NCBI RefSeq assembly: GCF_020447315.1
Contig: NZ_JAJADQ010000011.1
Location: forward strand, 154,311 to 218,310
Source of the DNA: Hymenobacter nitidus
Lineage (GTDB): Bacteria; Bacteroidota; Bacteroidia; Cytophagales; Hymenobacteraceae
Direction: 5' to 3'
Length of the DNA: 64,000 nucleotides
In this document: one piece after another, positions 49,388-58,153 of the stretch
How the letters are laid out: every line of letters starts with the position of its first letter
Position numbering within the stretch: position 1 is the first letter of the stretch
The notes under the pieces: generated by a model
Databases searched by the model: none
The model's input: the letters and a program-made list of their open reading frames with translations, nothing else
What the model was told of the DNA's origin: nothing
Position numbers and translations under genes: made by a program

Positions 49388-51340
49388 ATGGCGGATGTAA
49401 TTCAGTTGCTCCCCGAATACCTTGCCAACCAGATTGCGGCAGGGGAGGTGGTCCAGCGTCCGGCGTCGGTAGTGAAAGAGCTACTCGAAAACGCCGTCGA
49501 CGCCAAGGCCACGCAGGTGCAGCTTATCGTGAAAGAAGCTGGCAAGCAGCTGGTGCAGGTCGTCGACAACGGTGCGGGCATGAGCCCCACCGATGCGCGC
49601 ATGAGCCTAGAGCGCCACGCTACCAGCAAGATTCGCACCACCGAAGATTTATTCAAGATCCGGACCCTGGGCTTCCGCGGCGAGGCCCTGGCTTCCATTG
49701 CGGCCGTGGCCCAGGTAGAGCTGCGCACCAAGCAACGCGACCAGGATACGGGCACGCTCCTGCTGATCGAAGGCTCGCAGGTAATGAGCCAGCAGCCCGT
49801 GGCCTGCCCCGACGGCACCAGTATTGCGGTCAAGAACCTGTTCTACAACGTGCCGGCCCGGCGCAATTTTTTGAAAACCAATGCGGTGGAGATGCGCCAC
49901 ATTCTGGACGAGTTCCAGCACGTGGCTCTCTCCAACCCCCAGATTTCCTTCTCGCTCTACCAGAACGAGCTGGAGGTTTTCAACCTGCCCGCCGGCCGGC
50001 TCAGCCAGCGCATCGTGGCTTTGCTCGGCAACGGCTACAAGGAGCAGCTGGCCGCCTGCGAGGAAGTCACGCCCTTTATTTCGGTGAAAGGCTTTATCGG
50101 CAAGCCCGAGTCGGCCAAAAAAAGCCGGGGCGACCAGTTTTTCTTCGTCAACAACCGCTTCATCCGCTCGGCTTACCTCAACCACGCCGTGCTGGCCGCC
50201 TACGAAGGCCTTTTGCCCAAAGACACGCACCCGTTCTACGTGCTGTTCCTGGAGCTGGACCCCAAGGCCATCGACATCAACGTGCACCCGACCAAGACGG
50301 AAATCAAGTTCGAGGACGAGAAGACCGTGTACGCCATTGTGCGGGCCGCCGTGAAGCAGTCCTTGGGCATTCACAACATGGCCCCGTCCCTGGACTTTGA
50401 GGGCGACGTGAACTTCGCACCTATTCAGCCCCTGCGCGCCTCGCCCAACGCCAACCCCTTCGGCGACGACTACCGGCCCGACGCGTTGGCTTCGGCCGCG
50501 GCCCGGGCCGCGGCTCCCACGCCCAAGGAAGGCGCTAAGGGCGGCTCCACGGAACGCTCGTTGCCGCCGCGCCCCACCGAGCAGGCCAAGCGCGAGCTGG
50601 AAGCCTTCTATAAGTCATTGGGTCAGACCATCGTGCCCGATTTGCCGGAAGGCGACGCGGAGACCATCGAAAAGTTTGAAAAAGCTAGCTCGCCACTCGT
50701 GGTGCACAATCCGGTGCCGGCGGCAGAAGCGGCGCCGGAGCTGCCCCTGCCCGAGCAAACCGTGGGCCCCGGCAACCGCGTGGTGCAGATCAACCAGCAG
50801 TATCTGGTAGTGCCGGTGAAATCGGGCATGATGCTCATTGACCAGGTAGCGGCCCGGGAACGGATTCTCTACGAGCAGTACGCCCAAGCCCTGGAGCGGC
50901 AAAGCGGCAGCTCCCAGACCCTGCTGTTTCCGCGCACCGTCACGTTTTCGCCCCAGGACTTCGCCGTGCTGCGCGAAGTGACGCAGCCTCTGCACGACCT
51001 CGGGTTTCGCTTCAATGAGTTTGGGCCTAATACCATTGCTGTGGAAGGCATTCCGGCCGACGTGGCCAATCGTGACGAGCGGGAGCTGTTGGAAGGCCTG
51101 ATTGAGCAGTTTCGGACGCACGCTGGCCCTGTGCGCCTCGACCGGCGCGAGCAGCTGGTGCGCGCCCTGGCCCGCCGCCTGGCAACCAACAGCGACCATG
51201 CGCGGTTATCGGATATGGAAATGACAGCCCTCGTCGACCGGCTCTTTGCGTGCTCGGTGCCCAGCTACACCCCCGACGGCCGCCGCACCCTGGTGCTGAT
51301 GGAGCTTAACCAGCTGCAGGACCTTTTCCGTAAACCCTGA
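49388..51340 (+). CDS. mutL: DNA mismatch repair protein MutL
   Basis: A 650-residue GHKL ATPase that couples mismatch recognition by MutS to repair. N-terminal motifs are LLENAVDAKA (Glu and Asn for Mg-ATP), DNGAGM, RHATSKI and GFRGEALASIAAV, within residues 35-105. A Pro/Ala-rich linker spans about 360-420. The C-terminal dimerisation domain has LIDQVAARERILYEQ near residue 485, where endonuclease MutL proteins have DQHAxxExxxxE; here the histidine is valine. The later Cys/His metal motifs are also degenerate (FACSVPSYTPDGRRT). The two rhomboid genes follow on the same strand. Confidence 0.95.
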   Translation: MADVIQLLPEYLANQIAAGEVVQRPASVVKELLENAVDAKATQVQLIVKEAGKQLVQVVDNGAGMSPTDARMSLERHATSKIRTTEDLFKIRTLGFRGEALASIAAVAQVELRTKQRDQDTGTLLLIEGSQVMSQQPVACPDGTSIAVKNLFYNVPARRNFLKTNAVEMRHILDEFQHVALSNPQISFSLYQNELEVFNLPAGRLSQRIVALLGNGYKEQLAACEEVTPFISVKGFIGKPESAKKSRGDQFFFVNNRFIRSAYLNHAVLAAYEGLLPKDTHPFYVLFLELDPKAIDINVHPTKTEIKFEDEKTVYAIVRAAVKQSLGIHNMAPSLDFEGDVNFAPIQPLRASPNANPFGDDYRPDALASAAARAAAPTPKEGAKGGSTERSLPPRPTEQAKRELEAFYKSLGQTIVPDLPEGDAETIEKFEKASSPLVVHNPVPAAEAAPELPLPEQTVGPGNRVVQINQQYLVVPVKSGMMLIDQVAARERILYEQYAQALERQSGSSQTLLFPRTVTFSPQDFAVLREVTQPLHDLGFRFNEFGPNTIAVEGIPADVANRDERELLEGLIEQFRTHAGPVRLDRREQLVRALARRLATNSDHARLSDMEMTALVDRLFACSVPSYTPDGRRTLVLMELNQLQDLFRKP

Positions 51341-51361
51341 TTTCGCCCTGAAACTCCCGGC

Positions 51362-52147
51362 ATGTTCAACCTGACGCCCACGGTACGCATCCTGCTTTTT
51401 ATCAACCTCGGTGTGTATCTGCTGCAGACGCAGCTGCCGCACCAGATGAATATGCTGGCTCTGTATCCGATTACCTCCCAATACTTTCAGCCCTGGCAGT
51501 TCGTGACCTATATGTTTATGCACGGCAGCATTATGCACCTGCTGTCGAACATGTTTGGTCTGGTTTCCTTCGGCCCGCTGCTGGAGCAGCGCTGGGGCGG
51601 CAACCGCTTCCTGACCTTCTGGATGATCTGCGGAATCGGGGCGGGCATACTGTATTCGGGCGTGCGCTATTACGAGTTGGACAAGATGCAGCACGATATT
51701 GAGGTGTTCAAGCAGAATCCCACCGATGTCAACCTGCTGGATTTCGTAGAAACCAACATGCCGGGCTACGAAGCGTCCTATCAGCCCATCGTGCGGCAGC
51801 TGCACGCTACCCCCGACGACCAGTCGCTGGTGCAGGGCGTGCTGACTTCTTTGGAATCGACCTACATGCGGAGCCTGAACTCGCCGATGGTAGGCGCCTC
51901 CGGGGCGCTGTTTGGGCTGCTGTTCGCCTTTGCCTTCCTGTTCCCGAACACGGAGCTCATGCTGCTCTTCTTTCCCTTTCCCATCAAGGCCAAGTATTTC
52001 GTGGGGCTTTATGCGCTGTATGAGCTCTACGCGGGCATTCATCGGGTGCCGGGCGACAATGTGGCGCACTTTGCCCACCTGGGCGGATTGTTGATTGGGT
52101 TTATTGTGTTAAAATTCTGGGAGCGGAGCCGCACCCGATTCTACTAG
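51362..52147 (+). CDS. Rhomboid family intramembrane serine protease (first of two)
   Basis: A 261-residue polytopic protease. The membrane core includes HGSIMHLLSNMFGLV, the catalytic serine in GASGALFGLLFAF (Ser180), and the partner histidine in AHFAHLGGLLIGF (His239). An insert of about 60 residues (about 105-165) lies between the second and third helices and is predicted to be soluble. Rhomboids cut transmembrane segments of client proteins within the bilayer. It lies 21 nt after mutL and 11 nt before a second rhomboid gene, so all three are probably co-transcribed. Clients are unknown. Confidence 0.92.
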   Translation: MFNLTPTVRILLFINLGVYLLQTQLPHQMNMLALYPITSQYFQPWQFVTYMFMHGSIMHLLSNMFGLVSFGPLLEQRWGGNRFLTFWMICGIGAGILYSGVRYYELDKMQHDIEVFKQNPTDVNLLDFVETNMPGYEASYQPIVRQLHATPDDQSLVQGVLTSLESTYMRSLNSPMVGASGALFGLLFAFAFLFPNTELMLLFFPFPIKAKYFVGLYALYELYAGIHRVPGDNVAHFAHLGGLLIGFIVLKFWERSRTRFY

Positions 52148-52158
52148 CTTAGCCCACC

Positions 52159-53049
52159 ATGAGTATTGTCAACGATATCCGGACGGCCTTCAGTCGGCGC
52201 GACAACGCGTTGAATCAGCTGCTGCTGATCAACGTGCTGGTATTTGCCGTCCTGATCATCCTGAAGGCCATCCTGTTTCTTTTCGACGCCCAGCCCGCCT
52301 ACAACGTCGTGATGCGCCAGCTGGCCATGCCTTCCGACCTGCCCAGCCTGCTGCGCCACCCCTGGACCATCCTGACCTATGCTTTCACCCACGAAGGCTT
52401 CTTGCACATCATCTTCAACCTGCTGAACCTGTACTGGTTTGGCATGCTGATTCGCGAATACCTTGGCAACCGCAAGCTGGTGAGCCTCTACATTCTCGGG
52501 GCACTGGTCGGGGCGGCCTTCTTTCTGCTGAGCTTCAACCTGCTGCCGGTTTTTCAGGCGCGGCTGGGTATTCCCATCGTAGGCGCTTCGGCTGCCGTTA
52601 CGGCCATTATTGTGGCCGCCGCCACCTTGCTGCCCGACTACACCTTCAGCCTGATTCTGCTGGGGCCGGTGAAGATCAAATACATTGCCTTGGTGGTCGT
52701 GCTGGTTTCCCTAGCCGGCATCAACGGCGGCAACCCCGGCGGCGAAATAGCCCACCTGGGTGGGGCCCTCATCGGCTTCCTGTTCATCAAGCAGCTTCAG
52801 GCCGGCCGCGACCTGGGCCGCCCCGTGCAGGCCGTCGGCGACTTTGTGGCCAACATCGTCTCGGGCCGGCCGCGCATGAGCGTCACGCACCGCAGCCGCC
52901 CGGCCGAACCCGCCGCCACCAAGAAAAGCAACTTGGCCCGCCCCGAGCAGGAGGAAATCGACCTGATTCTGGACAAGATTTCCCGCTCCGGCTACGAAAG
53001 CCTGTCGAAGGAGGAAAAACAGAAGCTGTTCAAGGCCAGCCAGAAATAA
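52159..53049 (+). CDS. Rhomboid family intramembrane serine protease (second of two)
   Basis: A 296-residue rhomboid. The core has FTHEGFLHIIFNLLNLYWFG, the catalytic serine in GASAAVTAIIV (Ser144), and the histidine in EIAHLGGALIGF (His199). Unlike the first copy, the GxSG motif reads GASA. After the last helix there is a soluble C-terminal extension of about 90 residues, basic at first (SGRPRMSVTHRSRPAEP) and then EIDLILDKISRSGYESLSKEEKQKLF, a small domain seen in many Bacteroidota rhomboids. It probably differs from its neighbour in client choice. Confidence 0.92.
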   Translation: MSIVNDIRTAFSRRDNALNQLLLINVLVFAVLIILKAILFLFDAQPAYNVVMRQLAMPSDLPSLLRHPWTILTYAFTHEGFLHIIFNLLNLYWFGMLIREYLGNRKLVSLYILGALVGAAFFLLSFNLLPVFQARLGIPIVGASAAVTAIIVAAATLLPDYTFSLILLGPVKIKYIALVVVLVSLAGINGGNPGGEIAHLGGALIGFLFIKQLQAGRDLGRPVQAVGDFVANIVSGRPRMSVTHRSRPAEPAATKKSNLARPEQEEIDLILDKISRSGYESLSKEEKQKLFKASQK

Positions 53050-53114
53050 CCACTCGGCCATAGCCAGCCGCCTTCCAGAAAAAAGCCTCACCGATTTACT
53101 CCGGTGGGACCTTT

Positions 53115-53813
53115 CTATTTCCGCATATAATGTTGCCGCTGGCTGGGTGGCAGCCGCTCTACAGCGTAGCGCAACGCCGTGCGGGGCAACTGGCCGTGGT
53201 GGTCGGTGAGAAATTCCTCCAGGGCCTCTTCGTTGCGCTTGCCAACTTCGCGCAGCATCCACCCAGTGGCTTTGTGAATCAAATCGTGGGGATGGGAGAG
53301 AAGCTGCTCGGCCACGCCAAACGTATCCTGAAACTGGCCCTTGCGGATAAAGGCCAGCGTGGAAACGATGCTCATGCGCTGACTCCAAAGGTGGGGCTCG
53401 GCGGCCAGTTCGTAGAGCAGCGTGCGGTCCTTATCGAGCAGGTAGGTGCCTAGCAGCAGCGGGCAGGTAATATCTACTAAGTTCCAGTTATTGACGCGGC
53501 TCCGGTGGCGCAGATACGCCTCGTGAATGGCCTGCCGCTCCATGGGACCGGCTTTCTGGAACTGCAGCGTCCAGACGATGAGGGCTGTTTGCCGGTGCTC
53601 GTGCCAGGGGCTGGCCAGTAGTTTTTCGGTTTCCGGCCGCGGCAGCGCCCGGAAGTTGCGAGCTACCAGCCGCTGCTGGGGCAAGGTGAGGCCCAGAAAC
53701 TGGTCCCCTTCGCCGTACTGGCCCGGGCCGGTCTTAAAAAAGCGCTGCAGCAGCAAGGCGCGCACCGGGTCGGCCAGAGTATCAATTGCTTGTTGGAGCT
53801 GGGCGGCGGTCAT
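53115..53813 (-). CDS. AlkD-like DNA alkylation repair enzyme (HEAT-repeat glycosylase)
   Basis: A 232-residue all-helical protein of the AlkD family, which removes alkylated bases such as 3-methyladenine and 7-methylguanine. GLTLPQQRLVARNF near residue 45, HEHRQTALIVWTLQF, HRSRVNNWNLVDITCPLLLGTYL (conserved Trp and Asp near residue 112), QRMSIVSTLAFI and ATGWMLREVGKR near residue 180 are the family blocks in order. The N-terminus begins with a helix used in family members for DNA contact. It lies downstream of mdh on the same strand but behind a strong terminator, so it needs its own promoter. Confidence 0.9.
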   Translation of the reverse strand: MTAAQLQQAIDTLADPVRALLLQRFFKTGPGQYGEGDQFLGLTLPQQRLVARNFRALPRPETEKLLASPWHEHRQTALIVWTLQFQKAGPMERQAIHEAYLRHRSRVNNWNLVDITCPLLLGTYLLDKDRTLLYELAAEPHLWSQRMSIVSTLAFIRKGQFQDTFGVAEQLLSHPHDLIHKATGWMLREVGKRNEEALEEFLTDHHGQLPRTALRYAVERLPPSQRQHYMRK

Positions 53814-53840
53814 AAGCAGCAGGTGAACCGGGGCGAATAT

Positions 53841-53877
53841 AAAAAAAGCGGCCGTTCTGCACTCGCAGAACGGCCGC
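53841..53877 (-). terminator. Rho-independent terminator after mdh
   Basis: GCGGCCGTTCTGC and GCAGAACGGCCGC form a perfect 13-bp stem with a 4-nt loop; on the minus strand it is followed by seven Ts. It lies just after the mdh stop. Confidence 0.92.
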
Positions 53878-53897
53878 TGGCACGAAGCTCAGGAAAG

Positions 53898-54839
53898 CTA
53901 AGCGTTGGCTTTGGTCATGTTGTCCAAGGCGTCCATTACTTCTTTCACGTGGCCGCGCGAGGTTTCCAGCATAGCCAGCTCCTCGTCGTTGAGCTGCAGC
54001 TCGATAACCTTCTCAATGCCGTTGCGGCCCAAGATAACCGGAGCACCCAGGTACACGCCATTGATGCCGTATTCGCCCTGGAGCTCGATGCACACGGGGA
54101 ACACGCGGCGCTGGTCGCGCAGAATGGCCTCTACCATCTGGGCGGCGGCGGCACCGGGAGCATACCAGGCCGAAGTGCCCATGAGCTTCACCAGTTCGCC
54201 ACCACCGACGGCAGTGCGCTGCACGATGGCGTCCAGCTCAGCCTTGCCGATCAGCTCGGTAACGGGAATGCCGCCCACGGTGGTGTAGCGGGGCAGGGGC
54301 ACCATGGTGTCGCCGTGGCCACCCATCAGCACGGCCTGAATGTCTTTGGGGCTAACGTTGAGGGCCTCGGCCAGGAAAGCGCGGTAGCGGGCCGTATCCA
54401 GGATGCCAGCCATGCCAAACACCTTCTCGCGGGGCAGGCCCGAAGTGAGGTGCGCCTGATAGGTCATTACGTCCAGCGGGTTCGACACCACGATGATAAT
54501 GGCGTTGGGCGAGTATTTCACTACCTGCTCGGTTACCGTTTTCACGATGCCGGCGTTGGTCGAAATCAGGTCGTCGCGGCTCATACCGGGCTTGCGGGGC
54601 AGGCCCGAGGTGATAACCACCACGTCGGAATTAGCCGTGCGGCTGTAATCGTTGGTAACGCCTACGGTGCGGGTGTCGTAGCCGATAACGGGGGCTTTTT
54701 GCCAGATATCCAAGGCTTTGCCTTCGGCGAAGCCTTCTTTAATGTCAACCAGAACAACTTCGTTGGCGATTTCGCGGGTGGCTAATACGTCGGCGCAAGT
54801 AGCGCCCACGTTGCCAGCCCCAACTACGGTAACTTTCAT
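53898..54839 (-). CDS. mdh: Malate dehydrogenase
   Basis: A 313-residue LDH-like malate dehydrogenase of the TCA cycle, oxidising malate with NAD+. MKVTVVGAGNVGATCADVLA is the NAD-binding GxGxxG fold, ITSGLPRKPGMSRDDLISTN carries the malate-specific arginine pair near residues 80-86, and MGGHGDTMVPL near residue 175 has the catalytic histidine. DVMTYQAHLTSGLPREKVFGMAG contains the second conserved arginine. It is monocistronic or last in a transcript from tilS, which lies 122 nt upstream, and ends in a strong terminator. A variant -7 motif (TACTTTTA) lies at 54880-54887. Confidence 0.95.
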   Translation of the reverse strand: MKVTVVGAGNVGATCADVLATREIANEVVLVDIKEGFAEGKALDIWQKAPVIGYDTRTVGVTNDYSRTANSDVVVITSGLPRKPGMSRDDLISTNAGIVKTVTEQVVKYSPNAIIIVVSNPLDVMTYQAHLTSGLPREKVFGMAGILDTARYRAFLAEALNVSPKDIQAVLMGGHGDTMVPLPRYTTVGGIPVTELIGKAELDAIVQRTAVGGGELVKLMGTSAWYAPGAAAAQMVEAILRDQRRVFPVCIELQGEYGINGVYLGAPVILGRNGIEKVIELQLNDEELAMLETSRGHVKEVMDALDNMTKANA

Positions 54840-54961
54840 TGGGTGAGGGTTGGGTTGAGAATTTTATTCGCAGCCGTAAAAGTAAGCGAAAAGCCGTAGC
54901 GGCCTAGAACAAGTTACGGGAACGATACCGGAGGGCGTTGAAGGCTCAATGCGGCCGACGA

Positions 54962-56290
54962 CTACATGCGGCGCACTGTGAGCACGCGCTGAGTTTCCTC
55001 GGTTATCTTGTACCGGTCGTCAGGGCGGAAACCGATAATCCAGGCGATTTTCTGGTCGGCAGTGACGAGCACGCGCACGTCTTCCTTCAGGTTGAGAGGC
55101 ACTTTCTGGTCAATCAAAAAGTCGGAAAGCAGCTTTTTGCCTTTCATGCCGATGGGCATAAACCAGTCGCCTTCCTGCCAGCGGCGCACCGTGAGCGGAA
55201 ACTGCAGCTTATCAGCATCCAGGGCAGCCACCGACTTGCTGCGGGAAATTTCGGCCCCGGTGTTGTCGCTCAGCTCGGCGCGCAGGTTCAGGCCTTCCGC
55301 TTTCAGCTCGGTCTGGCCGGCCTGCAGCTGGTAGGTACCGAACTGAGTTAGGCGTTTGGGCTTGACGACCAGCTGCTCCCGGTCTTTGACCAGCGTGTGC
55401 GTGGGCGACTCGAACCGCCGGCCCGACTCGGCCTTGAAAGCCGCCACGATGTCCTTGACCACCAGATACGAAAAGCCGAACGGCTTCAGCAGCTCGTGCA
55501 ATACTAAGGTAGAGGCGGCGGTGCGCTGCAGGGTCGGGATGTTGAGGTAGGTTACCTCGGCTTCGTCGCGGCGCGCGGCGGCATTGGTGTCTTCCACGTA
55601 GCGGCGCACGATTTCCTCGGCCCCGCCCACCCGCTCGGCCGTGATTTGCAGGGTCTGGTCGAGGTTGGGGTTGATGTCGCGCAGCACGGGCAGCACGTCG
55701 TGGCGCAGGCGGTTGCGCTGGTAGAGGGTGCTGTCGTTGGAGGCATCTTCGCGCCAGGCCAGTCGGTTTTCCACCAGGTAGTCGTACAAATCCTCCTTGC
55801 CGATGCCGAGCAGCGGCCGAATGATGCGCCCGTTTTTGGCCCTGATGCCGTGCAGGCCGGCCAGACCGGTGCCGTGGGTGAGGTTGAGCAGCATGGTTTC
55901 GGCCGCGTCGCGCTGGTGGTGGGCCGTGGCAATGTAGTCGAGTTGCTGGGTCTGGCGGATGCGCTCAAACCAGGCGTAGCGCAAAGTGCGGGCCGCCATC
56001 TGGGTTGAAATTCCTTCCTGGGCGGCAAACTCTTTGGTTTGGAAGAACTCGGCGAAGTAGGGCACTTCGTACTTTTTAGCCAGCTTGCGCACGAATTCCT
56101 CGTCGGCATCGGCTTCCTCGCCGCGCAGGCCGAAGTGGCAGTGGGCAATGGCAAACTTCACTTCCAGGCGGTGCAGCACGTCGGCCAGCACCACCGAGTC
56201 CATCCCGCCGCTGACGGCTACCAGGATATAATCGGTAGCGGGGGAGAAAAGCTCCTGTTCTGTAATAAACTGACGGACACGCTCAAGCAT
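54962..56290 (-). CDS. tilS: tRNA(Ile)-lysidine synthetase
   Basis: A 442-residue enzyme that attaches lysine to C34 of tRNA-Ile(CAU) so it reads AUA instead of AUG. I start at ATG 56290, which begins the conserved LERVRQFI; an earlier codon at 56314 adds nothing conserved. The PP-loop is VAVSGGMDSVVLADVL near residue 23. Next come AHCHFGLRGEEADADEEFV, the adenine-contacting GISTQMAARTLRYAWF, and ATAHHQRDAAETMLLNLTHGTGLAGL. The C-terminal domain (TVRRWQEGDWFMPIGMKGKKLLSDFLIDQKV) is the TilS-specific module. Divergent from the OstA-like gene. Confidence 0.94.
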   Translation of the reverse strand: MLERVRQFITEQELFSPATDYILVAVSGGMDSVVLADVLHRLEVKFAIAHCHFGLRGEEADADEEFVRKLAKKYEVPYFAEFFQTKEFAAQEGISTQMAARTLRYAWFERIRQTQQLDYIATAHHQRDAAETMLLNLTHGTGLAGLHGIRAKNGRIIRPLLGIGKEDLYDYLVENRLAWREDASNDSTLYQRNRLRHDVLPVLRDINPNLDQTLQITAERVGGAEEIVRRYVEDTNAAARRDEAEVTYLNIPTLQRTAASTLVLHELLKPFGFSYLVVKDIVAAFKAESGRRFESPTHTLVKDREQLVVKPKRLTQFGTYQLQAGQTELKAEGLNLRAELSDNTGAEISRSKSVAALDADKLQFPLTVRRWQEGDWFMPIGMKGKKLLSDFLIDQKVPLNLKEDVRVLVTADQKIAWIIGFRPDDRYKITEETQRVLTVRRM

Positions 56291-56361
56291 AGAAAAACTG
56301 ATTCGGGAAGGCAACAGTGGGCACTAGCCTGCAAAGATGGGCGTTACCAGCGGGCCTTCCG

Positions 56362-56369
56362 TACCTTTG
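56362..56369 (+). promoter_or_regulatory. Bacteroidota -7 promoter element TACCTTTG (OstA-like gene)
   Basis: TACCTTTG matches TAnnTTTG exactly and ends 7 nt before ATG 56377, implying a nearly leaderless mRNA. It decides the start of the OstA-like gene against an upstream alternative at 56317. Confidence 0.6.
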
Positions 56370-56376
56370 CCCCGAA

Positions 56377-58098
56377 ATGCGTTTTATAAAGTTACTTTTT
56401 CTGCTGTTGCTCGCCAGCGTGCCGCTGCTCAGCCAGGCCCAGCAGCGGCCCCGGCCCGCCGCGCCGCCCGCCGCCCAGCCTGCGCCACCCAAGGGGCAGC
56501 GCATCGAGCTGCTGCCCGGCACCCAGAAGCTGGTGGGCGGCACGTTCAACGGCGTGGAAATCCGCAAGCTGATTGGCAACGTGAGCTTTAAGCAGGGCAC
56601 TACGCTGCTGTACTGCGACTCGGCCTATCAATACCTGGAGAAAAACGCACTGGAAGCCTTCAGCAACGTGCGCATCATCCAGAACGATACGGTAACTATT
56701 ACGGGCGACCATGCCACCTACGACGGCGACACCCGCAAGGCCCGCATGACCGGCAACGTGGTGATGCGCGACCCGCGCATGACGCTGACCACCAACCTGC
56801 TGGACTACGACCTGAATAAAAACCTGGCTTACTACAGCACCGGCGGGCACCTCGTAGACCCCGAAAACACGCTCGACAGTCAGTTTGGATACTATAACAC
56901 CACCTCCAAGGTGTTCAGCTTCAAGCGCAACGTGAAGCTGGTGACCAAGGAAAACAACATCGACACCGATACGCTCCAGTATAATACGGTGTCGAAGATT
57001 GCCTACTTCTTCGGACCCACGCGCATCACGGGCAAGCAGGGCAATTTGTACGCCGAAAACGGCACCTACAACACCCGCACCAAGGTTTCCAACTTCCAGC
57101 GCAACGCCCGCATTGAAACCCCGAACTACCTGCTCGGCGGCGACAAGCTGATCTACGACGAAGCCCGGCAGTACGGCGTAGCCACCGGCCACGTGTCGAT
57201 GACCTCGAAGAAGGATAACATCGTGCTGCGCGGCGACGTGGGCCGCTACTGGCGCGGCACCGGGCGGGCCAAGGTGTACGGTGGCAGCCCGGTGATGCGC
57301 AACATTTCCGACAACGACACGCTCTACTTGGCCGCCGATACGCTGGTGAGCGTGGAAGGCCGCCCGCCCAAAAACGAGGCGGGCGTGCTGTATGCCTACC
57401 CTAAGGTGAAGATCTTCCGCACCGATCTGCAGGGCCGCTGCGACTCGCTGACCTACGACCGGCAGGACTCGATTATCTACCTGAACAAGCGGCCGGTGCT
57501 GTGGACGGACCAGAACCAGCTGACGGCCGATAGCATGGAAATCCGGCAGCGGCGCAAGAAAATCGACCAGATGCGTCTGTACGCCAACTCGTTTATCATC
57601 GGCCAGGATACCATTCGCAACTATAACCAGGTGAAGGGGCGCAATATGATTGCCTACTTCGTCAATAACAAAATAAAAAAAGTGGACGTGCTTGGCAACG
57701 CCGAGAGCATCTACTATGCTCTTGAGGGAGACACCGCCGTTACCGGCGTCAACAAGGCCCTGAGTGCCAACATGGCCCTGCGCTTTGCCGACAACAAGCT
57801 CCAGACCATCACCTTTTTGACTAACCCCGACGCCAGCTTTATTCCGCCCCATGAGCTAAAAGCGGAAGACGAAAAGCTGAAAGGCTTTACCTGGCGGGCG
57901 TCGGAACGCCCGACGCGCCGCTTGGTGTTAGGTAAGCACTTTGCCCTACCGGTGAAAGCCAAGCCTAAAACCGCCACGAAAGCCAGAGCCAAACCGGCGG
58001 CTAAGCCAAAAGCGGCACCTAGTAAGTCAGTGCCGGCCAAGCCGGCCGTAAAACCTGTTTCCCAACCGAAAGCGCCCATAACGCGCGCCTCGAAGTAA
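56377..58098 (+). CDS. OstA/LptA-like outer-membrane biogenesis protein
   Basis: A 573-residue exported protein with a signal peptide (LLFLLLLASVPLLSQAQ). From about residue 40 to 480 it is a series of beta-strands with the OstA/LptA pattern: LLYCDSAYQYLEKNALEAFSNV and TITGDHATYDGDTRKARMTGNV, in which short D/N/Y-G motifs repeat. The C-terminal 60 residues are Ala/Lys/Pro-rich (KAKPKTATKARAKPAAKPKA). LptA-type proteins carry lipopolysaccharide across the periplasm. It is longer than LptA and is the form found in Bacteroidota. bamD follows, with its own -7 element. Confidence 0.88.
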   Translation: MRFIKLLFLLLLASVPLLSQAQQRPRPAAPPAAQPAPPKGQRIELLPGTQKLVGGTFNGVEIRKLIGNVSFKQGTTLLYCDSAYQYLEKNALEAFSNVRIIQNDTVTITGDHATYDGDTRKARMTGNVVMRDPRMTLTTNLLDYDLNKNLAYYSTGGHLVDPENTLDSQFGYYNTTSKVFSFKRNVKLVTKENNIDTDTLQYNTVSKIAYFFGPTRITGKQGNLYAENGTYNTRTKVSNFQRNARIETPNYLLGGDKLIYDEARQYGVATGHVSMTSKKDNIVLRGDVGRYWRGTGRAKVYGGSPVMRNISDNDTLYLAADTLVSVEGRPPKNEAGVLYAYPKVKIFRTDLQGRCDSLTYDRQDSIIYLNKRPVLWTDQNQLTADSMEIRQRRKKIDQMRLYANSFIIGQDTIRNYNQVKGRNMIAYFVNNKIKKVDVLGNAESIYYALEGDTAVTGVNKALSANMALRFADNKLQTITFLTNPDASFIPPHELKAEDEKLKGFTWRASERPTRRLVLGKHFALPVKAKPKTATKARAKPAAKPKAAPSKSVPAKPAVKPVSQPKAPITRASK

Positions 58099-58137
58099 GC
58101 CCGCCGGGCCCACCTTTGATTCGGCCCCGTAATCCGT

Positions 58138-58145
58138 TACCTTTG
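58138..58145 (+). promoter_or_regulatory. Bacteroidota -7 promoter element TACCTTTG (bamD)
   Basis: TACCTTTG matches TAnnTTTG and ends 8 nt before the bamD ATG at 58154. Confidence 0.6.
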
Positions 58146-58153
58146 CCCCCCTT

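Noticed and set aside
56392..57852. 486-codon open frame antisense to the OstA-like gene
   Set aside because: Shadow frame of low-complexity character; the + strand has a signal peptide, promoter motif and family pattern.
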